From: Planctomycetota bacterium | GTDB taxonomy: Bacteria; Planctomycetota; Phycisphaerae; Phycisphaerales; UBA1924 | NCBI GenBank assembly: GCA_018968885.1 | Contig: JAGWZK010000002.1 | Span: 186,001 to 250,000 of the forward strand | Length of the DNA stretch: 64,000 nt | Direction: 5' to 3' | Shown here: one piece after another, positions 1-8,697 of the stretch | Position numbering within the stretch: position 1 is the first letter of the stretch | Layout: each line of letters starts with the position of its first letter | Notes under the pieces: model-generated | What the model saw: only the letters and a program-made list of their open reading frames with translations | Told to the model about the DNA's origin: nothing | Database searches by the model: none | Made by a program: the position numbers and the translations under genes

Positions 1-1
1 A

Positions 2-1618
2 AGGAATCAATCAGAGCAAACTGATCAGCAGGCAGCTCGCTCGGCAAATCGCGATGCCGCGAGTTCGGATGTTTCACGCGATGCGGGCCAGAAGAATTCG
101 CAACGGGAGTCAGCGAACAGGAATGCGACTTCTGAAGCCAAAGAGCAGAGCTCACAAGGTAAAGAACGCCAAGAGAATCAACAGCAAACCCGGAACGGCA
201 CATCACAAGATCAGCCATCGCGCGAGTCGGGCGAACAGGGCAACCAGGCAAAGCAGGGTGAGTCGAATCGCCAGCCGCAAAGCGACGGTGAAACACAGCG
301 CGGCAGGCAGAACGACCAGTCGAGTGGTCAGAACCAGCCAGATCAGAAATCGCAGCAAAACCCCACAGGTGATCGCAAGGGCAGCGACCAGAACTCACGC
401 CAATATGATTCATCGCGTTCCGGAAAAGAAGACTCTGCGGAATCCCCCAATGGCACTCCGCAGTCGCAGCAGAAGCCCAGCGCGCAGCGCGAGCAAACCA
501 ATCCTCAGGGTGGATCATCGCAAAGCCGGCCAAACCCCGGCGAGAAGCAGACCGGCGACACGAGTCAGGGCCGCGAGGATCCAGCCGCCAAGCCGGGGCC
601 CAACGATCAAAGCTCCGCCGCCCAAACTCGTGACGGGAAGAGTGGCGATCCGACTGAATCCAAGAATTCCGCGGCTGATCGCCAGAATCAACCCTCAAAG
701 TCGCCTGGTAACGACGCCGCCACGCCTCGCACCGGTCGCCCGACTGAGAACCCCACGACCCAGGCGCAAACACAGAATCAGAATCCAGACCAAACGCGGG
801 ACCGGACACAAGACCAGGCGAAGGAACAAAGCCCATCGCAACAAGAAACATCGACTCCGCTGGGCCCGCCGACATCGCGCCCGTCCGATCAGACCACCGA
901 CCCACGCACCGGGCAACGCGAGCCGACCGACAAGCCAAACGCGTTGAGTGAACTGGCACAGAAGCTGCGCTCGGTGGATCGGGCTCGCCAGTCGCAAGAG
1001 AGTCCAGCACAAAATCTTCGCCAGAAGGCCCAGGAACTGCTGGCCCGCACTGATCCGCAGAACCAATCGCAAGGTGAGTCGCCTCAGAATCCACCAGCGC
1101 AGAATCAGCGTCAATCAGAACGCGGGAGCAACCAGCCGCGCACTTCTGAGGACGTTGCGAGTGCGAATCCCACACCTTCGGCACGCTCAGGATCCGACAC
1201 CTGGGGCAGCGCACCATCCAACCCATCCGGACGCGCGACTGAGGGCAATGCCTCGAACTCGCCCCGCACGCGTCAGGCGGGGGCATCGCAGACGGTCGAA
1301 TTCAACCCTGCCAACGCACCGAACAACTCTGCCTCCTCTGATCGAGTGATCGCCGAGTTGCCGGGCTTGCCGAACTCCAACACCACCGCTCGCGGCACGC
1401 CGACGCTTGGCGAATCCGTTTCGGCAGCCAAACGTCAGGCCGATCGCGCCATCGAAGGTCAGACGATTCCGCGCGAGTATCAGGATCTCATCCGCCGCGT
1501 CTTTCGTCGATATGAAAACCGGGCCCCGGTTTCACCGGCGACTGGGAGCACCACTCCGCCCGATTCTGCCCCACTCTCGCCGGATGCGGCGCCCGCATCA
1601 CCTCAGCCCCCCAAGTAA
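2..1618 (+). CDS. Gln/Asn/Ser-rich low-complexity protein, 5'-truncated by window start
   Basis: This reading frame is open from the first bases of the window to the TAA at 1616-1618, so the true start lies upstream and at least 538 residues are present. A TTG inside it (944) could pose as a start, but the frame stays open and compositionally uniform upstream of it. The product is extremely rich in Gln, Asn, Ser, Arg and Pro with scattered charges, probably disordered. The last about 60 residues are more ordered and hold an IPREYQDLIRRVFRRYE segment, like the tails of long coiled-coil or low-complexity proteins found beside VWA/DUF4175 genes in planctomycetes. The VWA gene follows after 8 bases, so the two are probably co-transcribed. 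An envelope role is inferred from context only. A function is not recognised. Confidence 0.72.
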   Translation, partial: RNQSEQTDQQAARSANRDAASSDVSRDAGQKNSQRESANRNATSEAKEQSSQGKERQENQQQTRNGTSQDQPSRESGEQGNQAKQGESNRQPQSDGETQRGRQNDQSSGQNQPDQKSQQNPTGDRKGSDQNSRQYDSSRSGKEDSAESPNGTPQSQQKPSAQREQTNPQGGSSQSRPNPGEKQTGDTSQGREDPAAKPGPNDQSSAAQTRDGKSGDPTESKNSAADRQNQPSKSPGNDAATPRTGRPTENPTTQAQTQNQNPDQTRDRTQDQAKEQSPSQQETSTPLGPPTSRPSDQTTDPRTGQREPTDKPNALSELAQKLRSVDRARQSQESPAQNLRQKAQELLARTDPQNQSQGESPQNPPAQNQRQSERGSNQPRTSEDVASANPTPSARSGSDTWGSAPSNPSGRATEGNASNSPRTRQAGASQTVEFNPANAPNNSASSDRVIAELPGLPNSNTTARGTPTLGESVSAAKRQADRAIEGQTIPREYQDLIRRVFRRYENRAPVSPATGSTTPPDSAPLSPDAAPASPQPPK

Positions 1619-1626
1619 CTCCACGC

Positions 1627-4602
1627 ATGGCGTTCATCGACTTCACCACTATTCGCTTTGATCAGCCGCTGTGGCTGTGGGTGAGTGCTGCCGCCATTCC
1701 CATCGTGCTCATCGGGTGGTTTACCTTCTCCACGCTCTCGACATCTCGCAAAGTTGTGGCTCTCATCCTGCGCACGCTGCTCATTGTGGCTGTGGCGATC
1801 GCGCTGGCCGAACCCACGCGTGTGCAACGCACCGATGATCTTGCGGTCATCGCGCTGATCGACACTTCAGATTCGGCCCGCAACTACGCCGACGTTTCCG
1901 CCCTGCCGACGCGACTTGCTCCGGTGCTCGCTTCGCCGTCGCCGGCTGACTTGACTGGGGTGATCACCTTTGATGGCTTGCCTCGCCTGATGCGCACACC
2001 GAGAGCTGGCACTGTTGATTGGACCGTGCCTGATCCCTCTCCGAGCAGCGACCGCACAGACATTGCCGCAGCGATCAACGCGGCACTGTCGAGCGTTCCC
2101 CCGTCCGCCGCAGCACGCATCCTGCTGATTTCTGATGGCAATCAAACCGAAGGCGATGCCCTCGCCGTGGCACGCGCTGCCGCCGCCAGACGCAGCACGG
2201 GCACTGCCGACCTTGGGCCGGTTCCCATAGATGTGTTGCCCCTTGCTTATGACATCAGGCACGAAGTCGCGGTGGAATCGGTCGATGTGCCTCCTCGGGC
2301 TGTCGCCAACGACACAGTCAATGTTCGAGTAACGCTCACATCCGCGGCGCCAGCACGCGGCAACATCACGGTTCGCGTTGAGGGAGGACCCTCATCCCCA
2401 GCTCGAAGCGTAGAAGTTCCTCCGGGCACAAGCGTCGTCACGATCCCGATCACGCTGGGTGAACGTCGCGTGCACCGCGTCGTGGCCACGTTTGAGCCGG
2501 TGGCTATGCCCGATGGCACGGCCAGCGACACTATTGCCAGCAACAACACCGCTTCTACTTTCACGCTTTCACCCGGCAAGGGGAGCATTCTCATCGTGAG
2601 CGAGGGGGAGTCCTCGCTGGTCGCCTCACTCCGCGGTTCCAATCTGCAGGTCGAAACCATCACACCTGCGGCGCTGGCCACCGATCCTCTTGATCTGCAA
2701 TCCGCCGATCTGATTGTGCTCGATGATGTTCCTGCCGATGCTCTCTCCACGCGGCAGCAAGAGACGTTGGTTTCACACGTCAGGGACTTTGGCGCGGGGC
2801 TCATCGTGTCTGGCGGCACCTCCAGTTTCGGCGCAGGGGGCTGGCGCGGCTCAGCGATCGAACCAATCCTGCCCGTTCGCCTGGATCTGCCGGACTCGGT
2901 GATCCAACCGGAATTGGCTCTGGTGCTCGTGCTGGATTCCAGTGGCAGCATGAATCGCTTTGTGATGGGGAGCACGCGCAGCCAGATGGATGTCGCCACC
3001 GAGGCCGCGGCGGCGGCCGTGCGGACTCTGGATAAGCGCGATCAAGTTGGTGTGATCGAGTTCAATTCGCGTCCGCGCACTGTCCGCCCGCTGGGTCCAA
3101 ACACCACGCCAGCCCAAACCGCGTCGGAAATCGAATCCATCTCAGCCGACGGTGGGACCAATCTGCCTCCGGCGCTGGCCCAAGCCGTGGAGATGCTCAG
3201 CACCAGCAATGCCAAAGCGCGGCACATCATCGTGCTGTCTGATGGGCGGTCGATGGGCTCAGAGACATTAGTGCCGTCCTCAGTCGCTGCGGCGGAAAAG
3301 GGGATTCAGATCTCCACCATCTCGGTCGGCGATGATGCTGACTTTGCCACCATGGAGGAGATGGCCCAGAAAGGGCGAGGCAAGCACTACGCCGTATTGA
3401 ACCCGGCGGTGCTGCCGCGGGTCTTTCTTCGCGCCATCCGCATCATGCGCGCACCACTGGTTAGAGAGACTCCATTCACCCCGCGGCTGGTGAGTGCTGG
3501 CTCGCCGCTGGTCGCTGGGTTCACATTCGACGACAAGCTGGACGGCGTCACTCTCACGCGGGTTCGCCCCTCACCACTCATCGATACCCCACTCCTGACC
3601 GATCAAGGTGAGCCGTTGCTGGCGCATTGGCAGGTTGGCCTTGGCCGCGTCGCAGCGTTCACCAGCAACACCTCCAACTGGTCTCGAAACTGGGCAGCTT
3701 CCGGTCTGTCACAACGCTTCTGGTCGCAGATGGCTCGCACGCTGTCGCGCAGTGGCAACGCGTCACCGATCACCTTGTCTGCCACATCCACTTCGAGCGG
3801 GCTGCAGTTGCGTCTGGTTGATTCGGCTCCGGAATCCACATCGTTACAGGCGAGCGTGACGCTCTACCCGCCGCAAGGCGATCCGGTTGAAGTGCCTCTT
3901 TCCGCTGCGGCTCCTGGTGAGTACATCAGCACATTTGCCACCAGCACCCCCGGCGCATTTATCGCTGTCGCCCGTGCCACACGCGATGGCAAGCCCATCC
4001 CCGCATCCATCGCAGGCGTCATGCGCGGCCGCAGCAGCGAACTCGCCACATTGCGTTCAAATCTTGCCCTTCTAACTTCGATCGCACAGGCCAGTGGTGG
4101 GCGCGTGCTCGATCCCCAATCTCCACAATCTTGGAACCTGTTTGATCGAGCGCGGATCGTGCCGCGCGAATCATGGACCGGACTGTGGCCGTCGATCGTG
4201 GCGGCGTTGCTCCTGCTCACTTTGCTGGATATTGCCTCTCGGCGCATCGCGTGGGATCGCTGGGGCGCACCTCTCGCGACGACACTGCCCACCACGGCGC
4301 GACTGGACACACTTAAGGCCGCTGTCTCCTCCATCGCGGCAGGCGGCGAAAGAGCATTAGGGGAATCCGACGGCGAGGCTCTGCGTTCTCGTGCTCGGGA
4401 TGCCAGACGTGCCGCGCGACTGTCGTCATTCGCCACAGCGCAGGCAGCACCAAATGCGGACTTGCCACCCTCCGGCGTGCTGGTTGCACCAGAGCCCCCT
4501 GCAGCGGATTCGTCGGCCAAAGCCCCCGAACCAGCCGCGAACGAGTCGCCCTTGCAGGCAGCCAAACGCCGCGCGCAGTCGCGATATCAGGACGAGAAGT
4601 AG
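1627..4602 (+). CDS. VWA-domain membrane protein with BatA-like N-terminus and glutamine-amidotransferase-like domain
   Basis: A 991-residue protein. Two hydrophobic segments at about residues 15-35 and 42-60 give a BatA-like membrane N-terminus. A divergent VWA-like domain follows (VIALIDTSDS near 76, ILLISDGNQTEG near 166). A class I glutamine-amidotransferase-like fold lies at about 317-420 (ILIVSEGES, DLIVLDDV, GLIVSGGTSSFGAGGW). A clear VWA domain then carries the MIDAS motif D-S-S-G-S near 437, with GGTNLP and IIVLSDGRS further on. A last membrane segment is near 860, and an Ala/Pro-rich cytoplasmic tail ends the protein. This order is known for planctomycete proteins encoded with MoxR and DUF58 genes. 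Substrate and partners are unknown. A metal-dependent protein-binding role at the membrane is the usual inference. No strong Shine-Dalgarno precedes the ATG, which fits translational coupling to the upstream gene. Confidence 0.88.
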   Translation: MAFIDFTTIRFDQPLWLWVSAAAIPIVLIGWFTFSTLSTSRKVVALILRTLLIVAVAIALAEPTRVQRTDDLAVIALIDTSDSARNYADVSALPTRLAPVLASPSPADLTGVITFDGLPRLMRTPRAGTVDWTVPDPSPSSDRTDIAAAINAALSSVPPSAAARILLISDGNQTEGDALAVARAAAARRSTGTADLGPVPIDVLPLAYDIRHEVAVESVDVPPRAVANDTVNVRVTLTSAAPARGNITVRVEGGPSSPARSVEVPPGTSVVTIPITLGERRVHRVVATFEPVAMPDGTASDTIASNNTASTFTLSPGKGSILIVSEGESSLVASLRGSNLQVETITPAALATDPLDLQSADLIVLDDVPADALSTRQQETLVSHVRDFGAGLIVSGGTSSFGAGGWRGSAIEPILPVRLDLPDSVIQPELALVLVLDSSGSMNRFVMGSTRSQMDVATEAAAAAVRTLDKRDQVGVIEFNSRPRTVRPLGPNTTPAQTASEIESISADGGTNLPPALAQAVEMLSTSNAKARHIIVLSDGRSMGSETLVPSSVAAAEKGIQISTISVGDDADFATMEEMAQKGRGKHYAVLNPAVLPRVFLRAIRIMRAPLVRETPFTPRLVSAGSPLVAGFTFDDKLDGVTLTRVRPSPLIDTPLLTDQGEPLLAHWQVGLGRVAAFTSNTSNWSRNWAASGLSQRFWSQMARTLSRSGNASPITLSATSTSSGLQLRLVDSAPESTSLQASVTLYPPQGDPVEVPLSAAAPGEYISTFATSTPGAFIAVARATRDGKPIPASIAGVMRGRSSELATLRSNLALLTSIAQASGGRVLDPQSPQSWNLFDRARIVPRESWTGLWPSIVAALLLLTLLDIASRRIAWDRWGAPLATTLPTTARLDTLKAAVSSIAAGGERALGESDGEALRSRARDARRAARLSSFATAQAAPNADLPPSGVLVAPEPPAADSSAKAPEPAANESPLQAAKRRAQSRYQDEK

Positions 4603-4776
4603 CGACTTTGGGCCTGATTTCTCGGCAGCGCATCCAACCCTGGGTGTTCTCGGAACGTACATCCAGAGTCAAGGTCGGAGCGAATCCACTGAGCAACTCG
4701 TGTAACCTCTAACAGGTTCCGGCATCTGATAGACGCTCCTTTCGGGGCCTTATGGACGCGCATGAAAGGCACTCTT

Positions 4777-5892
4777 ATGAACTCTCTCGCATTGCTGGCC
4801 ACTGTCTCAGGCGTCGCCCTCGCCGCCGCGGCTTTCATGCTGCGGAGTGATGATCCCCAGCCCCCGGCCAGCACACTTGATTCACTGATGGATTCAACCA
4901 GGAAGGCCGAGCCCATGACCGCAACCAAGGAAAAGAAGAGCACCATCTCTCGCGCTGGCTTTGATATCACGCGCTTGTCGCAGGAGCGGATCAACACACT
5001 TGCCGCGCCACTCTCCGCAGAGGATTCGCGGGTGCTTTTGGGTAAGGGGACCGAACGCGCCTTCTGCGGCAACCTGCTGGACAACAAACTCAAAGGCGCG
5101 TACTTATGCAAACTCTGCGGGCTGCCGCTGTTTTCCAGCGATGCCAAGTTTGATAGTGGCACCGGCTGGCCATCATTCTTTCAACCGTATGACAAGGACC
5201 ACATCGCCTATCACAAGGACTCCACTTTGGGCATGGAGCGAGTTGAGATCAACTGCACCCGCTGCGATGGACACCTCGGCCACGTCTTTGATGATGGACC
5301 GCGTCCGACTGGCCTGCGCTATTGCCTCAATTCCGCCTCGTTGACTTTCTCCGAGCGGGACAAGGATGGCAACATTCCGTTTACTGGAGATGCGCAGCCG
5401 ATCAAGATGCAGACTGCGTACTTTGCCGGCGGTTGCTTCTGGGGTGTGGAAGATCGCTTTCAGCAGCTTCCCGGCGTGATCAGCGCGGTCAGTGGCTATC
5501 AGGGTGGCAAGGTCAAGGACCCGGATTACAAACTGGTGTGCACCGGAACGACCGACCACGCCGAGACCGTGAAGATCGACTTTGATCCGACCAAGATCAC
5601 CTACACGCAGCTGTTGGAGAAGTTTTTCAAGTTCCACGACCCCACGCAATTGAACCGCCAAGGGCCAGACTTTGGCACGCAGTATCGCTCCGCCATCTTC
5701 GCCACCGATGATGAGCAGCTTAAGGCGGCTCAGGCCTTCATCGCCGAGCAGGCCAAGAGCGACAAGTTCAAATCGCGAAAAATCGTAACCCAGGTCGCCA
5801 AAGTCGCCGAAGTTGGCAAGTTTTATCCCGCCGAGGAATACCACCAGGACTATCACGAGAAGCACGGCGGCTCCTGCCCGCTTCCCGAATAA
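4777..5892 (+). CDS. msrAB: Membrane-anchored MsrB-MsrA fusion, peptide methionine sulfoxide reductase
   Basis: Reduces both the R (MsrB) and S (MsrA) diastereomers of methionine sulfoxide in proteins. With the start at 4777 the protein has 371 residues. That start has AAAGG seven bases upstream; an ATG at 4762 would add five residues. An N-terminal hydrophobic helix (about 3-22) suggests export with a membrane anchor. MsrB comes first: zinc cysteines C111/C114 and C160/C163, GTGWPSF, and catalytic C183 in RYCLNSASL. MsrA follows, with catalytic C220 in GGCFWGVE, and a C-terminal GGSCPLPE cysteine that may act in resolving. The B-then-A order and the anchor suggest repair of oxidised envelope proteins. 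A perfect terminator follows, so the gene is probably monocistronic. Confidence 0.93.
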   Translation: MNSLALLATVSGVALAAAAFMLRSDDPQPPASTLDSLMDSTRKAEPMTATKEKKSTISRAGFDITRLSQERINTLAAPLSAEDSRVLLGKGTERAFCGNLLDNKLKGAYLCKLCGLPLFSSDAKFDSGTGWPSFFQPYDKDHIAYHKDSTLGMERVEINCTRCDGHLGHVFDDGPRPTGLRYCLNSASLTFSERDKDGNIPFTGDAQPIKMQTAYFAGGCFWGVEDRFQQLPGVISAVSGYQGGKVKDPDYKLVCTGTTDHAETVKIDFDPTKITYTQLLEKFFKFHDPTQLNRQGPDFGTQYRSAIFATDDEQLKAAQAFIAEQAKSDKFKSRKIVTQVAKVAEVGKFYPAEEYHQDYHEKHGGSCPLPE

Positions 5893-5928
5893 CCTCTGTC
5901 GACCACTTATCCAACTTGATCATCCCAG

Positions 5929-5957
5929 CCCCCGGCCCGTGCCGGGGGTTTTTCTTT
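5929..5957 (+). terminator. Rho-independent terminator after msrAB
   Basis: A perfect 8-bp stem (CCCCCGGC / GCCGGGGG) with a 4-base loop is followed by TTTTTCTTT. It lies 37 bases after the msrAB stop and 20 bases before the next start codon. Confidence 0.9.
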
Positions 5958-5976
5958 CCGGTACAGTCATGTCATC

Positions 5977-7749
5977 ATGAAGCGAACCGCCTTCTCCTCA
6001 CTCTGCATTCTGACCGCCGCCGCCCTCACCCTCCTCTCCGGCTGTGCCGCGTCGACTCATCCCAAGGTGCAGGCCGCAGGTGATGCGTACCTCTCTACCC
6101 ACTTTGCGGCCAACCCGATCGACGGCACCAATGCCGGGCTGCGCGAGTATGACGGTCGTGCGCTGGATTACTCCGCTGGCGCGCTGCGCAGATACTCGGA
6201 TCAACTCACGCAACAACGCCGGGAACTTGATGCACTCCTTGCCACCAATCTCGACCGCGACTCATCCATCAAGGCCCGCATGCTGCGCGCGGCCATCGAT
6301 GGTGAGCTCTTCACGTTGAACATCCAGCGCAAGCCGTACACCAACCCGATGTTCTACGCCTCCGCGGCCGATGTCAGCAGTTACGCCAAGCGGGATTTTG
6401 CACCCCTATCCGACCGCCTCGCCGGTGCCACCGCCGTCCTCGAAAGCGTTCCCGCAGTTATCGCCGCCGCCAAAGCCAATCTCGAACCCGCCCTGCCCCG
6501 AATCTTCATCGAAACCGCCGTCGTCATCGCCGATGGTCAGGCGGAGTTCATCGCTGGCGATCTGGTCAAGGGGTTTGATGCTTCGCCCGATGCCGCTGCC
6601 AAAGCCCGACTCCGCATCAGCGCTGACAAAGCTGCCGCCGCGATGCGTGATTACTCCGCCTGGCTCACGCGCGAGCGGCTGCCTCGCGGCACCAACACTT
6701 TCGCGATCGGTCGGGCCGCGTATGTGCAAATGCTCGCCGAGCAGGAACTGATCAGCGAATCTCCCGAAGAGATCCTCGCCATCGGCGAGCGTGAGCTCGC
6801 TCGGCTCACCGCCATCTTCAACGCCGCCGCCAAAGAGATCGACCCCACCAAGCCCGCGACGGAAGTGTGGTTGGCGGTGCAGAATGATCACCCGACCGCC
6901 GCATCACTGATCCCCGACACCCGCAAGCATCTGGAGGAGATCCGCAAGTTTCTGGTGGACAAAGACCTGATCTCCTTCCCGCGCGAACGTCGTGTGTTGG
7001 TGGATGAAACGCCCGGATTCCTGCGGGCCACTTCGTTCGCCAGCATGGATACACCCGGACCATTCGAAAGAGTCGCCACCGAATCCTTTTATTACGTCAC
7101 ACCACCAGAGCCCACCTGGGATGCCGCCAAGACCAATGAGTGGTTGACCGCCTTCAACTACTACACCACCGATGTCGTGTCAATACACGAGGCGTATCCA
7201 GGCCACTTTGAGCAGGCGATGCATTTGCAGGCTCACGGCCCGACGTACGGCATCACAGGCGCATTCGCATACATCGGCTCGTATGCCTACAGCGAGGGAT
7301 GGGCCCACTACTGCGAGGAAATGGCGATTGATGAGGGGTTCCCGCCTGCATCTCTCAGCACCTCGCCTCACGCCGCCGCCAAGTATCGCATGGCCATGTG
7401 CAGTGAGGCGCTCCTCCGCGTCTGCCGTCTGATCGCCAGCATCAAAATGCACACGCAAGGGTGGTCCATTGATCAGGCCACCGCGTTCTTCAGCGCCAAC
7501 TGCTACTACCCCGAAGCTCCGGCCCGCTCCGAGGCAAATCGCGGCACATACGACCCCGGATACCTCCTCTACACCCTGGGCAAATTGCAATTCTTCAAAC
7601 TGCGCGACGATTTGAAAGCCCAGCAAGGGAACTCATACTCCACCAAGGAGTTTCACAACACCGTGCTGCGATACGGCATGCCGCAGGTCCGCCTGCTGCG
7701 CGAGCGTCTTCTCACCGATCCCGCTTCTTGGGATAAGACCTTGAACTGA
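5977..7749 (+). CDS. DUF885-family lipoprotein, putative metallopeptidase
   Basis: A 590-residue protein with a lipoprotein signal: hydrophobic n-region and lipobox L-S-G-C with the cysteine at about residue 23, so it should be lipid-anchored. The body matches DUF885, a family related to M2/M32-like zinc peptidases. The HEAYPGHF motif near residue 404 supplies the HExxH-like metal ligands, and EGWAHYCEEM near 440 the third ligand region. Its length is typical of the family. The peptidase activity is inferred from the motifs, and the substrate is unknown. The next gene, also a putative secreted metalloprotease, begins 16 bases later, so they probably share a transcript. Confidence 0.88.
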   Translation: MKRTAFSSLCILTAAALTLLSGCAASTHPKVQAAGDAYLSTHFAANPIDGTNAGLREYDGRALDYSAGALRRYSDQLTQQRRELDALLATNLDRDSSIKARMLRAAIDGELFTLNIQRKPYTNPMFYASAADVSSYAKRDFAPLSDRLAGATAVLESVPAVIAAAKANLEPALPRIFIETAVVIADGQAEFIAGDLVKGFDASPDAAAKARLRISADKAAAAMRDYSAWLTRERLPRGTNTFAIGRAAYVQMLAEQELISESPEEILAIGERELARLTAIFNAAAKEIDPTKPATEVWLAVQNDHPTAASLIPDTRKHLEEIRKFLVDKDLISFPRERRVLVDETPGFLRATSFASMDTPGPFERVATESFYYVTPPEPTWDAAKTNEWLTAFNYYTTDVVSIHEAYPGHFEQAMHLQAHGPTYGITGAFAYIGSYAYSEGWAHYCEEMAIDEGFPPASLSTSPHAAAKYRMAMCSEALLRVCRLIASIKMHTQGWSIDQATAFFSANCYYPEAPARSEANRGTYDPGYLLYTLGKLQFFKLRDDLKAQQGNSYSTKEFHNTVLRYGMPQVRLLRERLLTDPASWDKTLN

Positions 7750-7765
7750 TTTTGGAACGACTTTC

Positions 7766-8566
7766 ATGCACACACCAATTCTCATGATCACGCTCGCGTT
7801 GGGCCTTAACACCGAGCCGCCTGCAACCCCCGCCCTCACCACAGCACAAACACCCACGCCGGCCGCTGCGCCCGTATCAGCCCCCTCCCTCACCATCACC
7901 GTGTCCACCGAGCAGGCCCCCGACCTTGCCGAATGGGGAGACAAGGCCAAGACCATCTGCACAGAATGGTGGCCCAAGATTCTCGCCGAGCTTCCCAGCG
8001 ATGGTTTCAAGCCCCGCGAAGACCTGCTCATCGAATTCAAAAAGAACTACAACGTCCCAGCTGCCGCAGCAGGTGGGCGCATCATGGTCAACGCCGAACA
8101 CGTCCGCCGCAACCCCGGCGACCTGGGCATGATGGTGCACGAGCTCGTTCACATCGCGCAGGCCTACCCGGGTCAGAAGGAAAATCTCGGCTGGCTGACT
8201 GAGGGGATCGCCGACTACATCCGCTTCTGGAAGTATGAACCCCAGACCAAGCAACGCCAGATCAATATTGAGAAGGCCTCATACCGCGATGCCTATCGCA
8301 CCACCGCCGCGTTCTTGGCATGGGCGTGCCACACCTACGACACCACACTCGTCACCAAGCTCAACGCCCGTCTGCGGGCGGGCAAAGGCGAAGCCGCGAT
8401 GTTCAAGGAGTTCACAGGCATGACGGTGGACGAGCTTTGGGCCGAGTTCATCGCTGCCGGAGCACCTTCATCCCCCGAGGCGACCGCCAAGGCGAAGACC
8501 AAAAAGACCGATAATATCAAGTCTACAAAGGCCCCAGGAACAGCTTCCCCTGCTCCTGAGCAATGA
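7766..8566 (+). CDS. Secreted basic-secretory-protein-like metalloprotease
   Basis: A 266-residue protein with a short N-terminal hydrophobic segment, an Ala/Pro/Thr linker (about 18-50), then a compact domain. HELVHIAQAY near residue 125 is an HExxH zinc motif, followed by WLTEGIADYIRFW. That pair is the hallmark of the 'plant and bacterial basic secretory protein' peptidase family (PF04450). The Lys/Ala/Pro-rich tail is probably disordered. Export is inferred from the N-terminus. The closely spaced DUF885 gene upstream suggests a two-gene unit of extracytoplasmic hydrolases. Confidence 0.82.
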   Translation: MHTPILMITLALGLNTEPPATPALTTAQTPTPAAAPVSAPSLTITVSTEQAPDLAEWGDKAKTICTEWWPKILAELPSDGFKPREDLLIEFKKNYNVPAAAAGGRIMVNAEHVRRNPGDLGMMVHELVHIAQAYPGQKENLGWLTEGIADYIRFWKYEPQTKQRQINIEKASYRDAYRTTAAFLAWACHTYDTTLVTKLNARLRAGKGEAAMFKEFTGMTVDELWAEFIAAGAPSSPEATAKAKTKKTDNIKSTKAPGTASPAPEQ

Positions 8567-8697
8567 ATCTCTCTTTCCGCTCAGATTCCTGCTAATCAAT
8601 GAGCCACTGAGACCATAAACAGTGCGTGTCTGATGCAACTTGCCGTTTGGGAAGCCGCGATGTGTGCGCGGCAGATCTTTCGGCCGGGAAATCAGTC

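Noticed and set aside
54..947. Arg-rich 297-residue frame at the left edge
   Set aside because: It overlaps the real frame 2-1618 in another phase, and its composition (Arg, Pro, Ser without hydrophobic core) is what a shifted Gln/Ser-rich gene gives.
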